From Planctomycetota bacterium (GTDB taxonomy: Bacteria; Planctomycetota; Planctomycetia; Pirellulales; Pirellulaceae), in contig JACNKX010000081.1 of assembly GCA_014381825.1 (NCBI GenBank), positions 124,001 through 188,000 on the forward strand: a DNA stretch of 64,000 nt, written 5' to 3'. The notes under the pieces are model-generated. The model saw only the letters and a list, made by a program, of their open reading frames with translations, did not search any database and had not been told where the DNA came from. Both the position numbers and the translations under genes were made by a program. The first letter of the stretch is position 1; every line of letters starts with the position of its first letter. Positions 44,721 through 53,087 of the stretch are shown piece after piece.

Positions 44721-47381
44721 TTACCAGGATATCTTCACATCGCGTCTGGATTCAGACGTGCTACTCACCCAATACGCGCTCACGCTGGAATCGGAAACGT
44801 CCAAGACTTTAAGGCGTCGAGGCATGGTGAAGGTCGCGATTCCCTGATCGGTGACCGAGGTCCGATCCAAGAAGAGCCAAACCAAGGCTGGCAACTGGTT
44901 GATGTGCTGGAAACACAAGTCGTCGATTCGTGTATCGGACAGCCGCAACCAATTGAGCTGTCCCACGCCGCGAAGATGCTTCAACGAATCGCTGGTCACT
45001 TTAGTTTCTTCCAATGATAGGGTTTGCAAACCACCGAGACGCGACAAATGTTGGAGTCCTGGACCGTGCACTTCGGTCCGACCGAGCAAGACTTGCCTCA
45101 ACTGCTGCAGCCGCGGCAAGTGACGAAGGCCGTCATCGGTGACTTTGGTTCCGGTCAGATTGAGTATCGTGAGCGGCAACTTGTCGCTTAGCGACGCCAG
45201 TCCCTTGTCGGTAATCGGCGTCTCACTGACATCCAATCGGTCAAGGTTCGCCAATTCGCCGATACGACTCAGCGTTGCATCTGTGATTTCCGTTTCGCCA
45301 ACGAGAAGTAGTTTTAGAGACGCGAAGTCGCCAACATTCGAGAGCATCGAGTCGTTTACGGTCGATCCTGTCAGTTCCAAATGATTCAGCGCTGGCAACT
45401 CGCGAAGTATCATCCGATCGATGCATTGATGCTGTGCATTGAACGACTCAAACGCCGGGAGATTGGAAAGTTCGATCGTCATCGGCCCGGAACCGGCGAG
45501 CGTCACGCTGAGCGTGAGCATTGGGAGGTCGACTAACCGAAGCGACTCTAGCGGAGTGCGTTCGATTTCGAGCGCATCGAGTTTAGGTAGCGCCTCGAGC
45601 GTAAGGCGTGTAATCTCAGTATTCGAAAGTCCCAAATGTTGTAACTCGGGAAATCGCGGCAGCTTGGCCCAGCCGTCGTCGCTAACCTGCGTTTCGTTCA
45701 GTTTGAAAGTCTCTAGCTGTGACGTGTTGGCAAAGGCTCCCAGATCGGCATCTGTAATGTTGGAACCGCTCAGGTCGAGAACTTTCAATTGCTCCAGCGA
45801 TGAGAGCTGCGCCCAACCCTGATGAGTTAAAGAAGCATCGGTTAGGTGAAGGGTTTGCAGTCCGAGGTTTCGACCGATCAACTCACTAAATTGATCGTCA
45901 ATGTCGTACTTGGGCGTGGAAGTATCACGAAACCGCGTTGCTTGAGAATATCCGAACAGTTGTGTCAGATGCGTCACATTCATTGACAAGTACTGCAAGC
46001 TTGAAACATCAACTTCCAACGATTCGAGATGCTGTCTATTCAACTTCAACGTCGTCAAAGCTGGGAGATCTCGAAGTGACACGTGCCTTGCATCGATTCC
46101 GTACTGAATTGGCTGCGGAAACGGTGGGTTTGTTAGGAAAAACATGCCGCTGTTGCGATACATTGCGTGCATGCCCACCAGATCGTTCGGGTCCCAGGCC
46201 GAAGGCATTTGAACTAGTGCTGGCAAGTTTCTCAGTTCAAGCCAGTTCAGCTCGCTGGGAAGATGGATGCTTTCCAGCCGTGGCAGGTCGCGCAACTTAA
46301 TTCGTCTGATTCCCGGGCTCTCGGGCGTCGACGCTTCGCTCGCCAGCCAGAGTCGCGTCAGCTTCGGATGTCCGTCCAAGAATCGCAGCCCCTCGGCTGA
46401 AATGTTTGTTCGGGCGATGTTCAATTCGCGTAGCCGTCTGCACTGGGCAATCCCCACCAATCCGGCATCTGTTAACCGAGTTCCTTCGACGTCCAGGGAC
46501 ACCAAATTGGGCAGCGCGATTAGTTTAGAGATTGCGTCGTCGGAGAGGGGCGCGTCGCGAATTCGCAAGTAGCGCAAACTTCGCAAGCGTTGAATCGACA
46601 ATACACAGGCGGCGGTGAGATGTTCTCCGCCGATTTGCAGCCGTTCGAGACTTCGAAACGATTCTACTTTGGCGAGCGCTTCGTCCGTAACGGTTTGATC
46701 GTATACGACGAGAGTCCGAATCTCCGGAAGACGATGTAGTGCCTCAATCGCTTCCTCATTCAGTTCCGCCACGCGCGCTGCGGTTGGCTGCTCGTAATTC
46801 CACAGTTGTTGAACGAGCCAAGCATGAAACCTGTGCCGTATCGGTGACGCCTCGCTCGGCCCGATCACAACTTTCGGCAAGACGATGTGTGTCGTCACAT
46901 ACCCGCCGCTGATGCGAATCTCTTGAATGGCTTCTTGTTGGGTCAAATACCGACGCGCCATCATGTTCCACGTGCCGAACACGCAACAGACGGCAAGCAT
47001 GAGGAAGCACAGATCACCGATCGAAAGCTGCCATCGCGACGTGTCTTGACGCCTCCGCCGTTCGTAAGCCCCGACGACGACAACTGCCAGCAACGTCGCA
47101 GCGAACACATTTCCAATTATTGCAAGAATCGACCAAGAGTCGTCAGATTCTTCTGGGTAGCGGCCAATGCGATCGCTTAGATAACTTAGTGGCCATCCGC
47201 CGTATTTCCCTTCTGTTGGATGCTCGTCCGCGAACATCAGTTGAAAAGTTAGCCCCTGGCTGACCGTGCCATACTCGTAGGGCAGATTAACCACTGTCAA
47301 GAGAGCGATTGTAAGACCGAGAAGGAACCACGAACGCCGATGGAGCTGATACCAACGTCTCGATGGGCGATCTGACTTCAT
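44721..47381 (-). CDS. Leucine-rich repeat membrane protein
   Basis: An 886-residue protein. The N-terminal region has two or three hydrophobic helices (SWFLLGLTIALLTVVNLPYE near 12-32, IIGNVFAATLLAVVVVGAY, and LCFLMLAVCCVFGTWNMMA), a planctomycete pattern for membrane anchors. From ~225 to the end there are more than 20 leucine-rich repeats of the bacterial type L..L.LS.T.ITD..L..L, e.g. LKVLDLSGSNITDADLGAFA, LKLLLVGETEITDATLSRIG, LTILNLTGTKVTDDGLRHLP. ATG 47381 is chosen; the frame runs on to 47477. LRR domains bind proteins or glycans; the ligand is unknown. Confidence 0.9.
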   Translation of the reverse strand: MKSDRPSRRWYQLHRRSWFLLGLTIALLTVVNLPYEYGTVSQGLTFQLMFADEHPTEGKYGGWPLSYLSDRIGRYPEESDDSWSILAIIGNVFAATLLAVVVVGAYERRRRQDTSRWQLSIGDLCFLMLAVCCVFGTWNMMARRYLTQQEAIQEIRISGGYVTTHIVLPKVVIGPSEASPIRHRFHAWLVQQLWNYEQPTAARVAELNEEAIEALHRLPEIRTLVVYDQTVTDEALAKVESFRSLERLQIGGEHLTAACVLSIQRLRSLRYLRIRDAPLSDDAISKLIALPNLVSLDVEGTRLTDAGLVGIAQCRRLRELNIARTNISAEGLRFLDGHPKLTRLWLASEASTPESPGIRRIKLRDLPRLESIHLPSELNWLELRNLPALVQMPSAWDPNDLVGMHAMYRNSGMFFLTNPPFPQPIQYGIDARHVSLRDLPALTTLKLNRQHLESLEVDVSSLQYLSMNVTHLTQLFGYSQATRFRDTSTPKYDIDDQFSELIGRNLGLQTLHLTDASLTHQGWAQLSSLEQLKVLDLSGSNITDADLGAFANTSQLETFKLNETQVSDDGWAKLPRFPELQHLGLSNTEITRLTLEALPKLDALEIERTPLESLRLVDLPMLTLSVTLAGSGPMTIELSNLPAFESFNAQHQCIDRMILRELPALNHLELTGSTVNDSMLSNVGDFASLKLLLVGETEITDATLSRIGELANLDRLDVSETPITDKGLASLSDKLPLTILNLTGTKVTDDGLRHLPRLQQLRQVLLGRTEVHGPGLQHLSRLGGLQTLSLEETKVTSDSLKHLRGVGQLNWLRLSDTRIDDLCFQHINQLPALVWLFLDRTSVTDQGIATFTMPRRLKVLDVSDSSVSAYWVSSTSESRRDVKISW

Positions 47382-47502
47382 CACGCACGGACCGATTAAG
47401 GGTGTTGTCGAGTACCGGAGTGACGATTGCGCGTGCGCAACCGGAGGTCGAAGAGAATCCAAGGGCAATGATAGCAAGTCAAGGATACCGGGAAAGACTC
47501 GA

Positions 47503-48177
47503 CTATCTTTCCGGCGAACCCTTGGGCCAGATCTTAAGGATGACGCTATCCGATTCCGTCCCAGCCATTGGGTAGGATGCTGCCACTCGCAGGCTAAGCT
47601 TTCCCATGTAGCCGCGGTGCCGAGCTTCGCCCCTTTCCTCGGGCCACTTGGGGCCCTTCATCGCTAGAAGACGACCGATGCAGTGCCATTTCGGCTCGAG
47701 CCAACTTAGCATCTTCCAGAGTGGTCCTACCGCTCGAGCGACCAATACGTCGAATCGGAAATCGCCTAGCAAGTCCTCTACACGGCAATTGTAGATCGGG
47801 GTCGGTAACCTAAGCTCACGAATAATCGTCTCCAGGACGGTGGCTTTCTTGCCAACGGACTCGCAGAGCGCCAAGTGCAGGTCGGGACGTAGAATGGCGA
47901 GCGGAATGCCAGGCACACCGCCACCGCTGCCGACGTCCAGCACCTCTTCCCCTTCGCCAAGCAGCTTGGATAGTTCGAGCGAATCGACCAAGTCGCGAGA
48001 AACGAACTTCTCGTAATCTGTGTGACGCGTTAAGTTCAGCTTCGTGTTCCACTCCCAAACCAGTTTGCAGTAACGGTCCAATTGCTTCACATGTTCGGGA
48101 GCCAACTCGATGGAATGCCGTTTCAGTGCCTCGGTTAGCGTGTCGGAATCTAGGACGTCGGTTTCTAGTTCACTCAT
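47503..48177 (-). CDS. rsmG: 16S rRNA (guanine527-N7)-methyltransferase
   Basis: SAM-dependent methyltransferase that modifies G527 of 16S rRNA; 224 residues, normal for RsmG. The SAM-binding motif is VLDVGSGGGVPGIPLAILRP, preceded by KLVWEWNTKLNLTRHTDYEK and FVSRDLVDSLEL; further motifs are LALCESVGKKATVLETIIRE, VLVARAVGPLWKMLSWLEPK, and a final Lys-rich strand. ATG 48177 is preferred to the TTG at 48234. It is divergent from the Gfo/Idh gene and stands alone, with no gid/mnmG partner here. Confidence 0.95.
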   Translation of the reverse strand: MSELETDVLDSDTLTEALKRHSIELAPEHVKQLDRYCKLVWEWNTKLNLTRHTDYEKFVSRDLVDSLELSKLLGEGEEVLDVGSGGGVPGIPLAILRPDLHLALCESVGKKATVLETIIRELRLPTPIYNCRVEDLLGDFRFDVLVARAVGPLWKMLSWLEPKWHCIGRLLAMKGPKWPEERGEARHRGYMGKLSLRVAASYPMAGTESDSVILKIWPKGSPER

Positions 48178-48308
48178 TCGGGGCTCTGATGGTTTTTCGG
48201 ACGCTGTTACTTCAGGCTGGGACGATTGCCACAAGCAGGCTTCGCCGAGTAGGCTGACTTCCTGAGAATAGACGATTGCCGCTGAAATCCAAAGAGCCCG
48301 TTATCACC

Positions 48309-49619
48309 ATGCCCTTGACGCTCAATCGCCGTGAAGCATTAAAAGGGGCTGTGTCCGCGGCGTCGTTCGGTCCGATCTCGGCGAGTTTGGCAACCGAAAA
48401 CGACGCGAATCTGTCGGCCGATAAGCTCAACATCGGCGTGATCGGAGTCGGAAATCGCGGTGCCTCTAATATCGCAGAGATCAAGTCTCAGAACATCGTG
48501 GCGCTGTGCGACGTCGACCGGCAGTATCTTGACGCGATGGCGCTGCGCTATCCCGATGCGAGGATCTGTTCTGAGTTTCGCGAGTTGCTGGAGCAGCCAG
48601 GACTCGACGCCGTCCTGATTAGCACGCCAGACCACACGCACTTTCACGCCGCGATGACGGCAATGCGACGCGGTTTACATGTTTACTGCGAGAAGCCGCT
48701 TGCTCATTCGATCTGGGAGACGCGCGAGATGGCTGCCGCGGCAAAGCGGTTCCGAGTCGTCACGCAAACCGGAAATCAACATCACGCGAGCGACGGCTAT
48801 CGCCGCGCGGTCGAGATCATTCGATCCGACGTCCTCGGCGAAGTGAAGGAAGTTCACGCCTGGACGAACCGTCCAATCTGGCCTCAGGGAGTTGAGCGAC
48901 CGAAACACTCACCGCCAATTCCCGAGCATCTCGATTGGGATGCCTGGCTCGGTCCAGCTCCGGCGCGTCCCTATCATGACACCTACCATCCGCGCGGTTG
49001 GCGAGGATGGCATGATTTCGGTTGCGGTGCCATTGGCGACATGGGACCACATCTGCTTGACCCCGTTGTGTGGGCGTTCAATCTCGGCGCACCTACGACG
49101 ATCGCTGCAGAATCGTCGGAAGTGAACGACGAGACGTTTCCAACTTGGAGCATCGTCTACTTAGATTTCTTGGTTGGTGAAGTGAAGAAGCCCTTAAAGC
49201 TCATATGGTACGACGGTGACAAGCAACCGCCTGAGGGGTTGACTGGCATTGAACGACTGCCACCCCACGGAGTCTTGTTCATGGGGAAGCGCGCGAAGCT
49301 GTTCGCGCCGCAATACGGCGGGCCGCCGATTGTGATCCCGAACGAAAAGGGTGATTCGATTGAGTTGCCTGAGCCATTCCTGCCGCCGTCGCCCGGCCAT
49401 CATCAAGAGTGGCTTGCTGCCTGCAAGCAAGGTGGAACGGCAAGTTGCGATTTCAGCTACGGAGCACGTCTGACCGAGATTTGCCTGCTTGGTAACATCG
49501 CGATTCGAACGGGCAAAACTCTCAAGTGGGACGATCAGCAAATGCGAACGTCCAACGGCGTCGATGTCGAAAGATTGTTACGGCGCGAGTATCGAGAAGG
49601 ATGGAACGTTCAGGTCTGA
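48309..49619 (+). CDS. Gfo/Idh/MocA family oxidoreductase, exported
   Basis: A 436-residue NAD(P)-dependent sugar-type oxidoreductase with a Tat-like leader (NRREALKGAVSAASFGPISA). The Rossmann fold starts at KLNIGVIGVGNRGASNIAEI; the active-site Lys of the family is in HVYCEKPLAHSIWETREM. The C-terminal domain shows GCGAIGDMGPHLLDPVVWAF and CKQGGTASCDFSYGARLTEI. Family members dehydrogenate or epimerise sugars (inositol, glucose, amino sugars, 3-keto forms) and some exported ones use bound NAD to act in the periplasm. The exact substrate is not determinable. ATG 48309 is preferred to 48276. A terminator follows. Confidence 0.92.
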   Translation: MPLTLNRREALKGAVSAASFGPISASLATENDANLSADKLNIGVIGVGNRGASNIAEIKSQNIVALCDVDRQYLDAMALRYPDARICSEFRELLEQPGLDAVLISTPDHTHFHAAMTAMRRGLHVYCEKPLAHSIWETREMAAAAKRFRVVTQTGNQHHASDGYRRAVEIIRSDVLGEVKEVHAWTNRPIWPQGVERPKHSPPIPEHLDWDAWLGPAPARPYHDTYHPRGWRGWHDFGCGAIGDMGPHLLDPVVWAFNLGAPTTIAAESSEVNDETFPTWSIVYLDFLVGEVKKPLKLIWYDGDKQPPEGLTGIERLPPHGVLFMGKRAKLFAPQYGGPPIVIPNEKGDSIELPEPFLPPSPGHHQEWLAACKQGGTASCDFSYGARLTEICLLGNIAIRTGKTLKWDDQQMRTSNGVDVERLLRREYREGWNVQV

Positions 49620-49706
49620 GATGAGCTGCGTTGGCCAAGGATCTCGCATTGAGCAATCATTCAAAGTCAGATTTTCGCGCGGCCTGAATCGCTACCAGAT
49701 ACATCG

Positions 49707-49743
49707 CAAGCCCGGCACGACTGTCGTCTCACCGGGCTTGTTT
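49707..49743 (+). terminator. Intrinsic terminator after Gfo/Idh gene
   Basis: Stem CAAGCCCGG (49707-49715) with CCGGGCTTG (49732-49740), loop of 16 bases, then TTT; located 88 bases past the Gfo/Idh stop and 40 bases before the converging gene. Confidence 0.72.
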
Positions 49744-49785
49744 GATTCCGCGTTTGATGAATGGCGATGAAGCCGAGATGTCGGT

Positions 49786-50580
49786 CTAAGGCCACGGAGT
49801 GGGGACAGTGCCTTCGAGGGCCAATTCCAATTGTCGATCGAGCTTCTTCTGCAAGTCCGCATTCTTCACGAACTTCTTGGCGGTCATCGCCGCTTCTTCG
49901 GCTTCCGTCTTTTGATCGTTCTGCACCAAAAGCGCCACCAACGTCGTCGAAGCATTCAGAAATTGCTTCTCCGTGAATTCACGGTGCCGCTCGCCAAACT
50001 TGTCTTTTGCTAACTTCAAGCCCCGTTCGTAGTTTTCGCCAATTCGTTTGAGGTCGCGATCCGCGACGATGTACTTTCCACATAGCTCATATTCTTTCTG
50101 CTTAATGAGCGCAGGCTTGGCAACGTGAAAGACACGCTTGGCATCCTCGGCGTTTGTTTCGTCGAGCCACTTATACGTCTCGACCGTCCGCTGTTCCTCT
50201 CGCAATGTGCGATTAAACGCTACGAACTCGTGAAAGTCCACGAACTTGACTCGCACTTGGTCTTCGTCGCGAACTCGCTTTTCCACATCGTCGCGTACCT
50301 GCTTCATCTTTTTCAACGCCGGAGGATACGATTCTCCCAACTCTAACCAGTTGCTAAGTGCAAAGGAGAGGCGGACGGCAGATTGCGCCGGCTGCAGTGC
50401 GAGAGCATTTTCGTGGTACCAAAGTTGCTTCGCTAATGCGACCTCGTGACGTCCTGCTTGTGCATCCGTCTTGGCTTCCCAAAGAATCGCATGTGGATCC
50501 GGGTTCTCGGGCGGAGTCCAATCGTCCGCGAAGCTGAGAATCGGTAACAGAACGAAAAGAGCAAACATTACAGTACGCAT
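49786..50580 (-). CDS. Secreted helical-repeat protein of unknown function
   Basis: A 264-residue secreted protein: signal peptide RTVMFALFVLLPILSFADD, ATG 50580 with GAGGA upstream (the frame extends to 50643). The mature protein is charged and alpha-helical with TPR-like pattern, e.g. ALAKQLWYHENALALQPAQS, PALIKQKEYELCGKYIVADR and TEAEEAAMTAKKFVKNADLQ. No catalytic motif. It lies 96 bases downstream of an ECF sigma/membrane pair on the same strand, so it could belong to that unit. Confidence 0.72.
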   Translation of the reverse strand: MRTVMFALFVLLPILSFADDWTPPENPDPHAILWEAKTDAQAGRHEVALAKQLWYHENALALQPAQSAVRLSFALSNWLELGESYPPALKKMKQVRDDVEKRVRDEDQVRVKFVDFHEFVAFNRTLREEQRTVETYKWLDETNAEDAKRVFHVAKPALIKQKEYELCGKYIVADRDLKRIGENYERGLKLAKDKFGERHREFTEKQFLNASTTLVALLVQNDQKTEAEEAAMTAKKFVKNADLQKKLDRQLELALEGTVPTPWP

Positions 50581-50676
50581 GGGTTTATCCTCGTTACGAG
50601 TGGGGAGGGGCAGGGGAAGCCGCCGCTGAATTGCAGCCGACAAACGATCAAGTCATTCGTGACATCAAGTGCTGGG

Positions 50677-51132
50677 CTAGTCGAACAGCACTCTTCCTTC
50701 ATGGTCTAACTCGCACATCGCAATCGCGCTAAACAACGCCTCCGCAGAGACCTCATCGCGAAAGGTGTTCACCTCGGTAAGCGAAGCGAGCAGTTGAACA
50801 TCCTCGGTGATGGTTACATCTGGAACCGGTGGATTCACTACGATCGGACGCTCTTCTCGAATCCGGTCGTAATAGAACCAGCCAGCAACTAAGCCAATCA
50901 GGCAAACCACGGCCGTCATCTCATAACCAAGACTCCGCTTCAAACGGGCGCGTCGCCGCTCGTTGGTCGAAGCCACACGCAGCTCGACGGTGCTCGTGTC
51001 ATCGAATGCTTGAAGCGCTTTGGAGCGAAGATCGCTTTGATGTTGATCGCAAATGGAATCATCAAAACGGTCGCCGGCGAGGAGCTCGTCGAAGGCTTGT
51101 CGTTCGTCCATCGGCTGTTCTTTGGAATTCAT
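50677..51132 (-). CDS. Membrane protein paired with ECF sigma factor (putative anti-sigma)
   Basis: A 151-residue protein with one transmembrane helix (SLGYEMTAVVCLIGLVAGWF, ~67-88). The cytoplasmic N-terminal part (ERQAFDELLAGDRFDDSICD) is acidic; the rest (PVPDVTITEDVQLLASLTEV) would be outside. Its start lies 2 bases after the ECF sigma stop and its ribosome-binding site (TAGGAGA) overlaps that stop, so the two are translationally coupled. There is no HxxxCxxC zinc motif, so it is not a classic ZAS anti-sigma. Anti-sigma role is inferred only from position and topology. Confidence 0.7.
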   Translation of the reverse strand: MNSKEQPMDERQAFDELLAGDRFDDSICDQHQSDLRSKALQAFDDTSTVELRVASTNERRRARLKRSLGYEMTAVVCLIGLVAGWFYYDRIREERPIVVNPPVPDVTITEDVQLLASLTEVNTFRDEVSAEALFSAIAMCELDHEGRVLFD

Positions 51133-51134
51133 CG

Positions 51135-51698
51135 CTATTCTCCTACGTCGGTTCGGATCTTGTCGAGCGCTCGTGAGGCCGCAGTTCGAGCCGCGCCTGA
51201 ACTGATCTTGAGAATGTGGCCAATATCTTCATACGGCAATTCCGAAAAGAACCGCAATGTAATGATGGCTTGGTCTCGTTCGTCGAGTCTCATGATCGCC
51301 GCTTGCACGGCGTCCATTTCAAAGCTGAAACTTGAAGAGTCGTCTTCCGTCGTGGTGTTCAATCGACCTGATTCTGCGGCTTCGATCAACAAAGCCTGAC
51401 GCCTGGTCGACCTTCGATAATTGGCGTTCATCTCGTTTGTTGCAATGACAAACACCCACCTCCGAAAATCCAGGTAGGTATCTCCAGGGAACGTTGCGAT
51501 CTTGTTTGCAACACTCACGAAGACAGTCGACGTTATATCTTCGGCAAGACTCCGGTCTCCCGTACGACGAATGCAGTATCGAAAGATGGGCGGGTAAATA
51601 TGGTCGTACAACTTGCCAAACGCCTCTCGCTCAGACCTAGCCCGAACAACCAGTTCGTCCATTAGGCGGTCATCGGATTGATGGAGCACGTTGGTCAT
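51135..51698 (-). CDS. ECF sigma factor
   Basis: A 187-residue extracytoplasmic-function sigma factor. Region 2 covers ~18-90: EAFGKLYDHIYPPIFRYCIR, AEDITSTVFVSVANKIATFP and FRRWVFVIATNEMNANYRRS. Region 4 covers ~125-185: MRLDERDQAIITLRFFSELP, YEDIGHILKISSGAARTAAS. It lacks the C-terminal SnoaL-like domain of some planctomycete ECFs. It is followed by a coupled membrane protein and a secreted protein. I cannot name the signal or the promoter it reads. Confidence 0.92.
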   Translation of the reverse strand: MTNVLHQSDDRLMDELVVRARSEREAFGKLYDHIYPPIFRYCIRRTGDRSLAEDITSTVFVSVANKIATFPGDTYLDFRRWVFVIATNEMNANYRRSTRRQALLIEAAESGRLNTTTEDDSSSFSFEMDAVQAAIMRLDERDQAIITLRFFSELPYEDIGHILKISSGAARTAASRALDKIRTDVGE

Positions 51699-51993
51699 AA
51701 CACAGAGTTCAATGCGCGATGTGGGTCGTTGTTACCGAGAAAGGCAGTTTTTCTAAAATTGCGGGAAAACATAGCGTTCGTGAGCCAATGTGCTGTCGGG
51801 CCAGCGATTTTTTACATCGGCCTTGGAGCCGCAGTGCTCGGGATCGTGGTGATTGAATTGGGACTACTTTCGGCCATGTCGAAGAAAAGGTGACTTCGAT
51901 GGGCGCGTGGAACGGGCGTCAACCGGCGAGCACTCTAGCTTATGGTCAGAAGTGACCGCCAAAGCATCGTGGTCGAATTGGCGTTGCGGATGT
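51699..51993. other. Intergenic region, possible small membrane peptide
   Basis: 295 bases between the ECF start and the DUF1080 stop. A + strand frame from GTG 51780 to 51893 would encode 38 residues with one hydrophobic helix (AIFYIGLGAAVLGIVVIELG) and a basic tail SKKR, but no convincing ribosome-binding site is present. The rest shows no recognised element and must include the ECF promoter. Confidence 0.25.
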
Positions 51994-53049
51994 CTAATCT
52001 CGCAGTACAGGCTCAAGGACGATATTGCGGTAGCTCACGGATGTGTGATCGCCTTGCAGATAGAGTGGGCCAGGAATTGTTTCGTCGGCTTGTAACGCTC
52101 CGTTCGTACATCCCGCCAGCGGTTGATTGTCTATCACTGTGACTCCATTCAGAACGACAGTGACGTGACGATCGACCAGCGTGATGTCGTACTGCTGCCA
52201 TTGACCTCCGGGCTTGCCCGCCTTTTCACTTGGAGCGATGCGACCAAAGATAGCGCCGACTCCCTGAATGCCTTGCATCCGGCTATCCCGATCAACGACT
52301 TGGGCTTCGTAGACACCACGGAGGTAAATGCCGCTGTTTCCGCCGGACGGAACTTTGAATTCGATGTGGAGTTTGAAGTCCATGAACTCTCGTTTGGTTC
52401 TGAGATTTCCGTACTTCGACCACGGTTGAAAATCGAGCTTTGGCGTGTCGTTCACCAACTCGCCATTCTCGGCCTTCCAACCATTAGTCTGCTTTGGATT
52501 CACCAGTTTCCATCCGGCCAAGTCCTTACCGTTGAACAGCTCGATCGGTTCTCCAAATCGAACGTTACTCAGAACCGGTCGTGGCGGTAGAGGTGGCATT
52601 CGCTTTCCGCGAAACCTAAGGATCGCGACGGTGTCAGATGATTCAGGCATTTTCATCTCGACGTCGATCACTTGATCTTTGATCTTTGCTGAATGTTGAC
52701 AGGGAACTCGATTGCCCGTCGGTGGACCACCCGGATACTCCGGCTTCCCAATTCTGCAATTGCGGATGAACTTCAGTTGCCCGTTCTCTAGCGAAAGATC
52801 CCGAAGTGTCTTGCTTTGACCGACCGTCCATAGCTCGCCTTTCAGTGCTCCGTTCTCATCGGAGATGGAGAGCCAACCGGCGCTGCCGTTCGGCATGCTC
52901 ATCGCCCAGGATCCAATGAAAGGGTTCTGGGCATCCGCAGACCCAGGCGTAGAACTTGCGAATACAACGACCAGTGCGGTCATCGTTAACGCCGCACACC
53001 GCAGAAATGTGTCTCGTCTCGTTGCGGTCGTCCCGAATGAATGTGACAT
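51994..53049 (-). CDS. Secreted DUF1080 (3-keto-disaccharide hydrolase-like) protein
   Basis: A 351-residue secreted protein. Signal peptide ends near TPGSADAQNP. Residues ~40-150 form a small beta domain (GSWAMSMPNGSAGWLSISDE, CQHSAKIKDQVIDVEMKMPE) not seen in the shorter DUF1080 protein at 8429. The DUF1080 domain (~165-350) shows EPIELFNGKDLAGWKLVNPK, LRTKREFMDFKLHIEFKVPS, GGNSGIYLRGVYEAQVVDR and GPLYLQGDHTSVSYRNIVLE. It is 38 bases downstream of the sulfatase-sialidase gene on the same strand, strongly suggesting cotranscription and use on the same glycan. Confidence 0.9.
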   Translation of the reverse strand: MSHSFGTTATRRDTFLRCAALTMTALVVVFASSTPGSADAQNPFIGSWAMSMPNGSAGWLSISDENGALKGELWTVGQSKTLRDLSLENGQLKFIRNCRIGKPEYPGGPPTGNRVPCQHSAKIKDQVIDVEMKMPESSDTVAILRFRGKRMPPLPPRPVLSNVRFGEPIELFNGKDLAGWKLVNPKQTNGWKAENGELVNDTPKLDFQPWSKYGNLRTKREFMDFKLHIEFKVPSGGNSGIYLRGVYEAQVVDRDSRMQGIQGVGAIFGRIAPSEKAGKPGGQWQQYDITLVDRHVTVVLNGVTVIDNQPLAGCTNGALQADETIPGPLYLQGDHTSVSYRNIVLEPVLRD

Positions 53050-53087
53050 GGTTTCGTCTCTCGCAAAAGTCGAATTGAGATTTATTT

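Noticed and set aside
47382-47477. N-terminal extension of the leucine-rich-repeat protein
   Set aside because: The longer frame adds 32 residues before the basic-plus-hydrophobic anchor start, without a convincing ribosome-binding site, so ATG 47381 was used; this choice is not certain.
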